Of a DNA stretch of 64,000 bases, positions 26,589-35,135 are shown one piece after another. The position numbers and the translations under genes are program-made. Numbering within the stretch: position 1 is the first letter of the stretch; every line of letters begins with the position of its first letter. The stretch is from the NCBI RefSeq assembly GCF_019145195.1, contig NZ_JAHSTW010000011.1, positions 248,001-312,000 on the forward strand. Reading direction: 5' to 3'. This stretch comes from Pseudomonas siliginis (GTDB lineage Bacteria > Pseudomonadota > Gammaproteobacteria > Pseudomonadales > Pseudomonadaceae). A model generated the notes under the pieces. That model saw only the letters and a list, made by a program, of their open reading frames with translations. It did not search any database and was not told the DNA's origin.

Positions 26589-27794
26589 ATGATGATCCCC
26601 TCCCCCTGGCGCGCCGATTTCCCGGCTATCGCCGCCCTGCAACGGCAAGACCAGACCTATCTGGACAACGCCGCCACCACGCAAAAACCCCAGGCCCTGC
26701 TCGACGCACTGACGCATTACTACGCCAACGGCGCGGCCAATGTGCATCGTGCGCAACACCTGCCGGGTGCTCACGCGACACAAGCGTTCGAAGACAGCCG
26801 GCGCAAGGTTGGCCAGTGGCTGAATGCCGGTGACAGCGGGCAGATAATTTTCACCCACGGCGCCACCAGTGCCTTGAATCTGCTGGCTTACGGTCTTGAA
26901 CATTTGTTCGAGCCGGGCGATGAGATTGTCATCAGCGCTCTGGAGCATCACGCCAACCTGTTGCCGTGGCAGCAACTGGCGCAACGCCGCAACCTGAAAC
27001 TGGTGATCCTGCCGCTGGATGCCGACGGCCTGATCGACCTCGCCGCTGCCGTGCATCTGATCGGCCCGCGCACGCGTTTGCTGGCGGTCAGCCAGTTGTC
27101 CAATGTGCTCGGCGCCTGGCAGCCACTGACCGCTTTGCTCGGCATGGCCAAGGCGCAGAACGCGCTGACCGTGGTCGATGGCGCGCAAGGCGTGGTGCAT
27201 GGCCGGCATGACGTGCAGGCGCTGGGTTGCGACTTTTATGTGTTTTCCAGCCACAAGCTCTACGGCCCGGATGGTCTGGGCGTGCTGTTCGGGCGCAACG
27301 CTGCGCTGGAGCAATTGCAGCATTGGCAGTTCGGCGGCGAGATGGTGCTCGACGCCAACTATCAGGATTCGCGCTTCCGCCCGGCGCCGTTGGGGTTCGA
27401 GGCAGGCACACCGCCGATCGCCAGTGTCATCGGCCTCGGAGCGACCCTCGACTACTTGGCCGGTTTGGATCAGGACGCCGTATCTGCCCATGAAGCGGCG
27501 CTGCACGACTACCTGTTGCGCGGCCTCGCCGCCCGCAACGGCATTCGCCTGCTCGGTAAGCCGCAACTGGCGCTGGCCAGTTTTGTCGTCGAAGGCGTGC
27601 ACAACGCCGATCTGGCGCATCTGCTCACCGAACAAGGCATTGCCGTACGCGCGGGGCATCACTGCGCCATGCCGCTGATGAAAAGCTTCGAACTGGCCGG
27701 CGCGATTCGCGTGTCGCTGGCGCTGTATAACGACTCGGAAGATCTGGAGCGCTTTTTCGAGGCGCTGGATCAGGCGCTGGAGATGTTGCGATGA
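26589..27794 (+). CDS. csdA: Cysteine desulfurase, SufS/CsdA type
   Basis: PLP enzyme that takes sulfur from cysteine as a persulfide. It has 401 residues, with the Schiff-base Lys223 in FSSHKLYGPDG and the catalytic Cys359 in VRAGHHCAMP, the group II desulfurase signature. The gene overlaps the SufE-like csdE by four bases and faces tcdA across a convergent gap, reproducing the CsdA-CsdE-TcdA(CsdL) grouping known in E. coli. No sufBCD is nearby, so it more likely serves sulfur transfer or tRNA ct6A formation than a whole Suf pathway. Confidence 0.9.
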   Translation: MMIPSPWRADFPAIAALQRQDQTYLDNAATTQKPQALLDALTHYYANGAANVHRAQHLPGAHATQAFEDSRRKVGQWLNAGDSGQIIFTHGATSALNLLAYGLEHLFEPGDEIVISALEHHANLLPWQQLAQRRNLKLVILPLDADGLIDLAAAVHLIGPRTRLLAVSQLSNVLGAWQPLTALLGMAKAQNALTVVDGAQGVVHGRHDVQALGCDFYVFSSHKLYGPDGLGVLFGRNAALEQLQHWQFGGEMVLDANYQDSRFRPAPLGFEAGTPPIASVIGLGATLDYLAGLDQDAVSAHEAALHDYLLRGLAARNGIRLLGKPQLALASFVVEGVHNADLAHLLTEQGIAVRAGHHCAMPLMKSFELAGAIRVSLALYNDSEDLERFFEALDQALEMLR

Positions 27795-28195
27795 GCCTGC
27801 CGGTGGAGGCGGCCGAAGCGCTGCAGACGTTTCAGACTGCGGCGGGCTGGGAACAGCGGGCGCGGCTGCTGATGCAGTTTGGCGATCGCTTGCCGGTGCT
27901 GGATGACGCGCAAAAGTGCGAGGCCAACCGGGTGCATGGCTGTGAGAGTCAGGTGTGGCTGGTCGGGGATTTGCGCGACGGGCACTGGCAGTTCAAGGCA
28001 AGCAGCGATGCGCGGATGATTCGCGGGTTGGTGGCGTTGCTGCTGTTGCGGGTCGACGGCTTGTCGGCGACTGAGTTGCAGCAGGTGGATTTGCCGGAGT
28101 GGTTCAATCAGCTGGGACTGTCGCGGCAGCTGTCGCCTTCGCGCAGTAATGGCTTGAATGCGGTGCTCCAGCGGATGAATGAGTTGGCCGGTTAA
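27791..28195 (+). CDS. csdE: SufE/CsdE-family sulfur acceptor
   Basis: Accepts the persulfide from CsdA. It has 134 residues with the acceptor Cys51 in the family motif VHGCESQVW, preceded by KCEANR. Start and stop overlap with csdA (ATGA) shows coupling. A REPIN lies immediately after the stop. Confidence 0.9.
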   Translation: MSLPVEAAEALQTFQTAAGWEQRARLLMQFGDRLPVLDDAQKCEANRVHGCESQVWLVGDLRDGHWQFKASSDARMIRGLVALLLLRVDGLSATELQQVDLPEWFNQLGLSRQLSPSRSNGLNAVLQRMNELAG

Positions 28196-28200
28196 TCGCC

Positions 28201-28291
28201 ATCGCTGGCAAGCCAGCTCCCACAGGGTTCGGTGGTGTTCATAGATGCACTGAACTTACCCAATACCTGTGGGAGCTGGCTTGCCAGCGAT
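28201..28291. repeat. REPIN (GGGAGCTGGCTTGCCAGCGAT type) between csdE and tcdA
   Basis: Two inverted REP copies (ATCGCTGGCAAGCCAGCTCCCACAG and its reverse) separated by about 40 bases, in a convergent gap. Confidence 0.9.
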
Positions 28292-28311
28292 GAGGTCATC
28301 AGCCTCACCGT

Positions 28312-29124
28312 TCAAACCTGAGGTTTTACTCGGTCCGAAGGGCGCCGCACCCCCGCCACAATCTTGTCCACAGCCTTGGTCGCCGCGACCATACCAAATG
28401 TCGCCGTGACCATCATCACCGCGCCAAATCCGCCGGCGCAGTCGAGCTTCACGCCATCGCCGACAAAACTCTTCTGCAGACAAATGCTGCCATCCGGTTT
28501 CGGGTAGCGCAGCTGTTCGGTGGAAAACACGCACGGCACGCTGTAGTGACGGGTCACGGTGCGGGAAAAGCCGTAGTCACGACGCAAGGTCGAGCGCACT
28601 TTCGAAGCCAGCGGATCGTTGAAGGTGCGGTTCAGGTCGCAAACCTGAATCAGCGTCGGGTCAATCTGCCCGCCCGCGCCGCCGGTGGTGATGATCTGGA
28701 TCTTGCGGCGTTTGCACCAGGCGATCAGCGCCGCTTTGGCATTGACCGCATCGATGCAGTCGATCACGCAGTCGATGTTCGGCGTGATGTATTCGGCCAT
28801 GGTGTCGCGGGTGACGAAATCGGCCACGGCGTGCACCGTGCAATCGGGGTTGATCCCGCGCAGGCGCTCGGCCATCACCTCGACCTTGGGTTTGCCGACA
28901 GTGCTGTCCAAGGCGTGCAACTGACGGTTGGCATTACTGACGCAGACGTCATCAAGGTCGAACAGCGAGATCTCCCCAACTCCGCAACGGGCCATGGCTT
29001 CCGCCGCCCAGGAACCGACGCCACCGACGCCGACGATCGCCACATGGGCGGCGCGCAAGCGTTCCAGGCCCTCGATGCCATACAAACGGGCGATGCCTGC
29101 AAACCGCGGATCTTCTGTACTCAT
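28312..29124 (-). CDS. tcdA: tRNA threonylcarbamoyladenosine dehydratase
   Basis: ATP-dependent E1-like enzyme that cyclises t6A37 of tRNA to ct6A. It has 270 residues from the second of two close ATGs, which has GGGG at better spacing. The nucleotide loop VGVGGVGSWA is at about 31-40, followed by LFDLDDV and NRQ motifs and the CIDAVNAKAAL stretch. The activity depends on CsdA-CsdE sulfur relay in E. coli, and those genes are adjacent here. The same pathway starts with t6A made by TsaB and partners, also encoded in this window. Confidence 0.93.
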   Translation of the reverse strand: MSTEDPRFAGIARLYGIEGLERLRAAHVAIVGVGGVGSWAAEAMARCGVGEISLFDLDDVCVSNANRQLHALDSTVGKPKVEVMAERLRGINPDCTVHAVADFVTRDTMAEYITPNIDCVIDCIDAVNAKAALIAWCKRRKIQIITTGGAGGQIDPTLIQVCDLNRTFNDPLASKVRSTLRRDYGFSRTVTRHYSVPCVFSTEQLRYPKPDGSICLQKSFVGDGVKLDCAGGFGAVMMVTATFGMVAATKAVDKIVAGVRRPSDRVKPQV

Positions 29125-29161
29125 GACCATTACCCCAAAAACCGGCGCGCATTATAGGGCT

Positions 29162-29200
29162 ACGCAGCGACAAGTTTTAAGCTGCAAGCGACAAGTGTAA
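29162..29200. repeat. Degenerate AGCTGCAAGC repeat fragment
   Basis: A single decayed arm of the same AAGCTGCAAGC family found as full inverted pairs at 34594-34688 and 45735-45837. It lies upstream of ndvB. Confidence 0.5.
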
Positions 29201-29344
29201 GAACTTAAGTCAGAGACGGCTGCCCAATGTCAGGCATTTTCCCGTCAGTTGTACGACTGGTTAACCGCCGGTGTAGGATGCGCGCCCCTCGGGCGTCTAT
29301 CCGACCGATCCTTCGTTCCACAGCCTTTGGAACCCGAAACAGCT

Positions 29345-31936
29345 ATGTCATCGCGTAAATTTGGACTCAACCTGGTGGTGGTGCTGGCCATCGCTGCCTT
29401 GTTCACCGGTTTCTGGGCGCTGGTCAATCGCCCGGTCACGGCGCCGAACTGGCCGCAGCAAATCTCCGGCTTCTCGTATTCGCCATTCCAGCAGGGGCAA
29501 TTCCCACAGAAGGATCAGTATCCGTCTGACGATGAAATGCGCCGTGACCTGGAAATCATGAGCAAGCTGACCGACAACATTCGTATCTATTCGGTCGACG
29601 GTTCGTTGGGAGACATCCCGAAACTGGCTGAAGAATTCGGCCTGCGTGTCACCCTCGGTATCTGGATCAGCCCGGACCAGGAACGCAACGAACGGGAAAT
29701 CACCAAAGCCATCGAACTGGCCAACACCTCGCGCAGCGTCGTGCGCGTGGTGGTCGGCAACGAGGCGCTGTTTCGTGAAGAAATCACCCCGGAAGCCCTG
29801 ATCGTTCTGCTGGATCGGGTGCGCGCTGCGGTAAAAGTACCGGTGACGACTTCCGAGCAATGGCACATCTGGGAGAAATACCCGCAACTGGCCAAGCACG
29901 TTGACCTGATCGCCGCCCACGTCCTGCCCTACTGGGAATTCATTCCGGTGGACAAGGCCGGCCAGTTCGTCTTCGACCGCGCCCGCGATCTGAAAAAACT
30001 CTTTCCGAAAAAACCGCTGCTGCTGTCCGAGGTCGGCTGGCCGAGCAACGGTCGCATGCGCGGTGGCGCCGATGCCTCGCCGGCCGATCAGGCAATTTAT
30101 CTGCGCACGCTGGTCAACAAGCTCAATCGCCAGGGCTTCAACTACTTCGTGATCGAAGCGTTCGATCAGCCGTGGAAGGCCAGCGATGAAGGTTCGGTCG
30201 GCGCCTACTGGGGCGTGTTCAACGCCGCGCGCCAGCAGAAATTCAATTTCGAAGGCCCGGTGGTGGCGATTCCGCAATGGCGCGTACTGGCCATCGGCTC
30301 GGTGGTGCTGGCGCTGCTGTCGCTGACCCTGCTGATGATCGACGGCTCGGCGCTGCGCCAGCGCGGTCGCACGTTCCTGACGTTTATCGCGTTCCTCTGC
30401 GGTTCGGTGCTGGTGTACATCGGTTACGACTACAGCCAGCAATACAGCACGTGGTTCAGCCTAACGGTCGGATTTCTCCTGGCGCTCGGTGCGCTCGGGG
30501 TATTCATCGTCCTGCTCACCGAGGCCCATGAACTGGCCGAAGCGGTGTGGATTCACAAACGCCGTCGGGAATTCCTGCCGGTGCTCGGCGATTCCGACTA
30601 CCGGCCGAAAGTGTCGATCCACGTGCCCTGCTACAACGAGCCGCCAGAGATGGTCAAACAGACCCTCGATGCCTTGGCCGCGCTCGATTATCCAGACTTC
30701 GAAGTCTTGATCATCGACAACAACACCAAGGATCCGGCGGTGTGGGAACCGGTGCGCGATTACTGCGCAACCCTCGGCCCGCGCTTCAAGTTCTTCCACG
30801 TTTCGCCGCTGGCCGGTTTCAAGGGCGGCGCGCTGAATTATCTGATCCCGCACACCGCCAAGGACGCCGAAGTCATTGCGGTGATCGACTCCGATTACTG
30901 TGTGCACCCGAACTGGCTCAAGCACATGGTGCCGCACTTCGCCGACCCGAAAATCGCCGTGGTGCAGTCGCCGCAGGATTATCGCGACCAGAACGAAAGC
31001 ACCTTCAAAAAGCTGTGCTACGCCGAATACAAAGGCTTCTTCCATATCGGCATGGTCACCCGCAACGACCGTGACGCGATCATTCAGCACGGCACCATGA
31101 CCATGACCCGCCGTTCCGTGCTGGAAGAATTGGGCTGGGCTGACTGGTGCATCTGTGAAGACGCCGAACTCGGTTTGCGCGTGTTCGAGAAAGGCCTGTC
31201 GGCGGCGTATTACCACGACAGCTACGGCAAGGGCCTGATGCCGGATACCTTCATCGACTTCAAGAAACAGCGTTTCCGCTGGGCCTATGGCGCGATCCAG
31301 ATCATCAAGCGCCACACCCGCAGCCTGCTGCGCGGCAAGGACACCGAACTGACTCGCGGTCAGCGTTATCACTTCCTCGCCGGTTGGCTGCCGTGGGTCG
31401 CCGATGGCATGAACATCTTCTTCACCGTTGGCGCGCTGCTATGGTCGGCGGCGATGATCATCGTGCCGCAACGGGTCGATCCGCCGTTGCTGATTTTCGC
31501 GATCCCGCCGCTGGCGCTGTTCGTGTTCAAGGTCGGCAAGATCATCTTCCTCTACCGCCGCGCCGTCGGCGTGAATCTGAAAGATGCGTTCTGCGCGGCG
31601 CTGGCCGGGCTGGCGTTGTCGCACACCATCGCCAAAGCGGTGCTGTACGGTTTCTTCACCAGCAGCATTCCGTTCTTCCGCACGCCGAAAAACGCCGACA
31701 ACCACGGTTTCTGGGTGGCGATCAGCGAGGCTCGCGAGGAGCTGTTCATCATGCTGTTGCTGTGGGGCGCGGCGCTGGGGATTTTCCTGGTGCAGGGCAT
31801 TCCGAGCAATGACATGCGCTTCTGGGTAACCATGCTGCTGGTGCAGTCGCTGCCGTACCTGGCGGCACTGATCATGGCGTTCCTGTCGTCGCTGCCCAAA
31901 CCTGTGGCCAAGGCTGAGCCGGCACCGGTCGTCTAA
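29345..31936 (+). CDS. ndvB: Membrane beta-glucan glycosyltransferase (NdvB-like)
   Basis: 863 residues from the ATG at 29345. One transmembrane helix (about 8-28) is followed by a GH17-like periplasmic domain (about 35-310, starting FSYSPFQQGQ), two or three more helices, and a GT2 domain with DSDY near 515, EDAELG near 605 and QRFRW near 642; further helices close the protein. This architecture matches the P. aeruginosa NdvB glucosyltransferase that makes cyclic beta-1,3 glucans. dapE follows, as next to PAO1 ndvB. The symbol rests on architecture and neighbourhood. Confidence 0.85.
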   Translation: MSSRKFGLNLVVVLAIAALFTGFWALVNRPVTAPNWPQQISGFSYSPFQQGQFPQKDQYPSDDEMRRDLEIMSKLTDNIRIYSVDGSLGDIPKLAEEFGLRVTLGIWISPDQERNEREITKAIELANTSRSVVRVVVGNEALFREEITPEALIVLLDRVRAAVKVPVTTSEQWHIWEKYPQLAKHVDLIAAHVLPYWEFIPVDKAGQFVFDRARDLKKLFPKKPLLLSEVGWPSNGRMRGGADASPADQAIYLRTLVNKLNRQGFNYFVIEAFDQPWKASDEGSVGAYWGVFNAARQQKFNFEGPVVAIPQWRVLAIGSVVLALLSLTLLMIDGSALRQRGRTFLTFIAFLCGSVLVYIGYDYSQQYSTWFSLTVGFLLALGALGVFIVLLTEAHELAEAVWIHKRRREFLPVLGDSDYRPKVSIHVPCYNEPPEMVKQTLDALAALDYPDFEVLIIDNNTKDPAVWEPVRDYCATLGPRFKFFHVSPLAGFKGGALNYLIPHTAKDAEVIAVIDSDYCVHPNWLKHMVPHFADPKIAVVQSPQDYRDQNESTFKKLCYAEYKGFFHIGMVTRNDRDAIIQHGTMTMTRRSVLEELGWADWCICEDAELGLRVFEKGLSAAYYHDSYGKGLMPDTFIDFKKQRFRWAYGAIQIIKRHTRSLLRGKDTELTRGQRYHFLAGWLPWVADGMNIFFTVGALLWSAAMIIVPQRVDPPLLIFAIPPLALFVFKVGKIIFLYRRAVGVNLKDAFCAALAGLALSHTIAKAVLYGFFTSSIPFFRTPKNADNHGFWVAISEAREELFIMLLLWGAALGIFLVQGIPSNDMRFWVTMLLVQSLPYLAALIMAFLSSLPKPVAKAEPAPVV

Positions 31937-31953
31937 ATCCGCAACGCAGCACT

Positions 31954-31984
31954 AAACGGCGGCCAATGGTCGCCGTTTTGCTTT
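31954..31984 (+). terminator. Terminator after ndvB
   Basis: Stem AAACGGCG / CGCCGTTT with a nine-base loop, followed by TGCTTT, 18 bases past the stop. Confidence 0.75.
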
Positions 31985-32046
31985 AAGATAACCGCCATTT
32001 TGCGGGGCTTGGCGTGATAACCGGTCTGACTGACCACCCCTGTCCC

Positions 32047-32138
32047 TTGTGGGCGCGAGCCTGCTCGCGAAGGCGTTGTAACATTCAACCTTTAAGGTGC
32101 CTGGTAGACCGCTTTCGCGAGCAGGCTCGCTCCCACAT
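32047..32138. repeat. REPIN between ndvB and dapE
   Basis: Inverted pair of the GAGCCTGCTCGCGAA REP type, with one substitution in the first arm (GGGCGCGAG). Confidence 0.9.
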
Positions 32139-32178
32139 TAGAAGCCCAAGCTCATACCCCATGATCCCGGAGTTTTCC

Positions 32179-33330
32179 ATGACGGCCCACGCCGACCTAT
32201 CGCCGACCCTTCAACTGGCCATCGACCTGATCCGCCGTCCTTCCGTGACCCCGGTCGATGCCGACTGCCAGAAGCAGATGATGCAGCGCCTGGGCGATGC
32301 CGGTTTCACCCTGGAGCCGATGCGCATCGAAGATGTGGATAACTTCTGGGCCACTCACGGCAACAACGACGGCCCGGTGCTGTGCTTCGCCGGTCACACC
32401 GACGTGGTGCCGACCGGTCCGGTTACCGCATGGCAGATCGATCCGTTCAATGCCGTGATCGACGAACATGGCATGCTTTGCGGTCGTGGCGCGGCAGACA
32501 TGAAAGGCAGCCTGGCATCGATGACCGTCGCCGCTGAACGCTTTGTCGCCGATTACCCGAACCATAAAGGCAAGGTCGCGTTCCTGATCACCAGCGATGA
32601 AGAAGGCCCGGCGCATCACGGCACCAAGGCTGTGGTCGAACGTCTGGTCGCGCGCAACGAGCGTCTGGACTGGTGCATCGTTGGCGAGCCGTCGAGCACC
32701 ACCCTGGTCGGCGATGTGGTGAAAAACGGCCGTCGCGGTTCCCTCGGCGCCAAACTGACGGTCAAAGGCGTGCAGGGCCACGTGGCCTACCCGCATCTGG
32801 CGAAGAACCCGATCCACCTCGCCGCTCCGGCGCTGGCAGAGCTGGCCGCCGAGCACTGGGACCACGGCAACGATTTCTTCCCGCCGACCAGTTTCCAGAT
32901 TTCCAACCTCAATTCCGGAACCGGCGCGACCAACGTGATTCCCGGTGATCTGGTGGCTGTGTTCAACTTCCGTTTTTCCACCGAATCGACCGTCGAAGGC
33001 CTGCAGAAGCGTGTGGCCGATATTCTCGACAAGCATGGTCTGGACTGGCACATCGACTGGGCACTGTCCGGCCTGCCGTTCCTCACCGAACCGGGCGCGC
33101 TGCTCGATGCGGTATCGTCGAGCATCAAGGACATCACCGGTCGCGAGACCAAGGCGTCGACCAGCGGCGGCACCTCCGATGGCCGCTTCATCGCGACCAT
33201 GGGCACGCAAGTGGTTGAACTTGGCCCGGTCAACGCGACCATTCACCAGGTCAACGAGCGCGTGCTGGCGGCGGATCTCGATGTGCTGACGGAAATCTAT
33301 TACCAGACCCTGATCAAGTTGCTCGCCTGA
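32179..33330 (+). CDS. dapE: Succinyl-diaminopimelate desuccinylase
   Basis: Zinc M20-family hydrolase releasing LL-DAP. It has 383 residues from the ATG at 32179; the longer in-frame extension covers a REPIN and is rejected. Metal-ligand motifs CFAGHTDVVPTGP, GRGAADMKGS and TSDEEGPA are present, and a C-terminal SGGTSDGRF segment follows. It overlaps rlmA by one base (TGATG). It is the third dap gene of the window. Confidence 0.96.
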   Translation: MTAHADLSPTLQLAIDLIRRPSVTPVDADCQKQMMQRLGDAGFTLEPMRIEDVDNFWATHGNNDGPVLCFAGHTDVVPTGPVTAWQIDPFNAVIDEHGMLCGRGAADMKGSLASMTVAAERFVADYPNHKGKVAFLITSDEEGPAHHGTKAVVERLVARNERLDWCIVGEPSSTTLVGDVVKNGRRGSLGAKLTVKGVQGHVAYPHLAKNPIHLAAPALAELAAEHWDHGNDFFPPTSFQISNLNSGTGATNVIPGDLVAVFNFRFSTESTVEGLQKRVADILDKHGLDWHIDWALSGLPFLTEPGALLDAVSSSIKDITGRETKASTSGGTSDGRFIATMGTQVVELGPVNATIHQVNERVLAADLDVLTEIYYQTLIKLLA

Positions 33331-34139
33331 TGCTCGCGTGCCCGATCTGCAGTGAGCCGCTCAATGCGGTAGAGAACGGCGTGGTCTGCCCCGCCGGGCA
33401 TCGGTTTGACCGTGCGCGTCAGGGTTATCTGAACCTGTTGCCGGTGCAGCACAAGAACAGCCGCGACCCGGGCGACAATCAAGCGATGGTCGAGGCGCGG
33501 CGTGATTTCCTCAACGCCGGGCATTACGCGCCAGTGGCCAAGCGTCTGGCTGAACTCGCGGCCAGCTATGCGCCGGAGCGCTGGGTCGACATCGGTTGTG
33601 GCGAGGGTTACTACACCGCGCAAATCGCCGAAGCGTTGCCCAATGCGGATGGCTATGCACTGGACATTTCCCGCGAAGCTGTCAAACGTGCCTGCAAGCG
33701 CAATCCGGCGATTACCTGGTTGATCGCCAGCATGGCCCGCGTGCCATTGGCGTCAGGCAGTTGCCAGTTTCTCGCCAGCGTCTTCAGTCCGTTGGACTGG
33801 GAGGAAGCCAAGCGTCTGCTCAGCGCCGGCGGCGGTCTGATGAAGGTCGGCCCGACCCGCGGCCATCTGATGGAATTGCGCGAACGCCTGTACGACGAAG
33901 TGCGCGAGTACACCGACGACAAGCATCTGGCCCTGGTGCCAGAAGGCATGGTTTTGGCGCACAGCGAAACCCTGGAATTCAAGCTGACCCTGGACAAGCC
34001 CGAGGACCGCGCCAACCTGTTGGCGATGACGCCTCACGGCTGGCGTGCCAGTGCCGAGCGTCGTGCGGCGGTGATCGAGCAGGCCGAGCCGTTCGAGACC
34101 ACCGTGTCGATGCGCTACGATTATTTCGTTCTTCAATAA
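33330..34139 (+). CDS. rlmA: 23S rRNA (guanine-N1)-methyltransferase
   Basis: Methylates a G in helix 35 of 23S rRNA (G745 in E. coli). It has 269 residues. The zinc-binding N-terminus has Cys4, Cys7, Cys20 and His24 (LACPICSEP ... VVCPAGHRFD); the SAM motif VDIGCGEGYYT lies near residue 88. Start and stop overlap with dapE shows coupling. The zinc-finger arrangement separates it from other class I methyltransferases. Confidence 0.93.
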   Translation: MLACPICSEPLNAVENGVVCPAGHRFDRARQGYLNLLPVQHKNSRDPGDNQAMVEARRDFLNAGHYAPVAKRLAELAASYAPERWVDIGCGEGYYTAQIAEALPNADGYALDISREAVKRACKRNPAITWLIASMARVPLASGSCQFLASVFSPLDWEEAKRLLSAGGGLMKVGPTRGHLMELRERLYDEVREYTDDKHLALVPEGMVLAHSETLEFKLTLDKPEDRANLLAMTPHGWRASAERRAAVIEQAEPFETTVSMRYDYFVLQ

Positions 34140-34214
34140 CTTTTGGTCTCGGGCACAGACCCGGGGCCGGCTAAATCCGCGAATGGATTTTTCAGACCCG
34201 CAGTGAGGACATCC

Positions 34215-34592
34215 ATGCGCCAACCGGACATCGAGATTTACCTGAAAGACGCCGACGTCGACCACAAGGCCATCGCCGCCTGGCTCGGCCAAGCGCTGGG
34301 CCCGTGCAGCGACTGGGTACAGAAAGGCCAGACGTACAAGTGCAAGGCCGGCAACGTGCCAGTGACCTGGCTGCCGAAAGCCGTGGGCAAGTGGAACAGC
34401 CTGTTCCTGGAAAGCGACCAGACCCCTTGGGACGACGACATCGCCTGCGCCCGCGCAGCGTTTGCTGCGCTGAACGTCGAGGTGCGTTGTGCACCGGGGA
34501 CGTGGGTCGAAGAAGAAGGTGAAGAAACCGCCGATCGCTGGATTCGCATCAGCGAAGACGGGGAAGAAGAAATCACCTGGAAAACGGCTTAA
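34215..34592 (+). CDS. Conserved hypothetical protein after rlmA
   Basis: 125 residues, acidic, with no signal peptide or membrane segment. The ATG has GAGGA at good spacing. It begins MRQPDIEIYLKDAD and ends in a Glu-rich tail (EEEGEETADRWIRISEDGEEE). No known domain was recognised. As I recall, a homologue of similar size sits beside rrmA in PAO1 (PA1160). It may be an accessory protein of that operon; the function is unknown. Confidence 0.8.
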   Translation: MRQPDIEIYLKDADVDHKAIAAWLGQALGPCSDWVQKGQTYKCKAGNVPVTWLPKAVGKWNSLFLESDQTPWDDDIACARAAFAALNVEVRCAPGTWVEEEGEETADRWIRISEDGEEEITWKTA

Positions 34593-34593
34593 A

Positions 34594-34688
34594 AGCAGCT
34601 GCAAGTTACGAGCTGCAAGCTGCAAGCTGCAAGCCTTAAGCGGAACTGCTTATAGCTTGTGGCTTGCAGCTTGAAACTTGAAGCTGCT
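34594..34688. repeat. Inverted AGCTGCAAGC repeat element
   Basis: A tract of short GCTGCAAGC iterations (34594-34635) is matched in inverted orientation by GCTTGCAGCTTGAAAC (34655-34688), forming an imperfect hairpin between two convergent genes. Same family as 45735-45837. Confidence 0.8.
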
Positions 34689-34689
34689 G

Positions 34690-34899
34690 TTACAGACCTA
34701 CAACGTCTTCCGCCTGCAACCCCTTCTCGCCGGTGATCACCGCATACTCGACCTGTTGACCTTCGGTCAGCGAGCGGTGCCCTTCGCCGCGTATCGCGCG
34801 GTAGTGCACGAACACGTCCACGCCGTCGTCGCGCTGGATAAAGCCATAGCCTTTGGCGTCGTTGAACCACTTCACGTTGCCGGTTTCGCGTGTTGCCAT
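34690..34899 (-). CDS. Cold-shock-domain protein
   Basis: A 69-residue single CSD protein that binds single-stranded RNA and DNA. RNP1 is KGYGFIQ and RNP2 DVFVHY; the N-terminus is MATRETGNVKWFND. A strong AAGGAG precedes the ATG. It is divergent from plsB and convergent with the hypothetical after rlmA, with an inverted repeat element directly after its stop. Not assignable to CspA/CapB or CspD by eye. Confidence 0.95.
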   Translation of the reverse strand: MATRETGNVKWFNDAKGYGFIQRDDGVDVFVHYRAIRGEGHRSLTEGQQVEYAVITGEKGLQAEDVVGL

Positions 34900-35135
34900 C
34901 TGTTCATACTCCTTTTTTATTATTGAACGGGCTTTTCGCAGGAAAGCCTTCGAGGAACGTCAGCCTGCGTCCGACGTCCATAACAGGGCACCGGCAACAG
35001 AGCGCCGAGTATATGACAGGTGCGGAAACTCTCAACAGGAGATTACTTCGGCGCTTTTTTGCCGATTTTCGCCTAATACGGCAAACTGTCCGCCCCGAGC
35101 GCCTGCTCGGTTTTATTCACTCACGCAGAAGCCGT

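Noticed and set aside
34890..35135. N-terminal extension of plsB
   Set aside because: It overlaps the divergent csp promoter and is absent from the known PlsB start; the ATG at 35136 fits.
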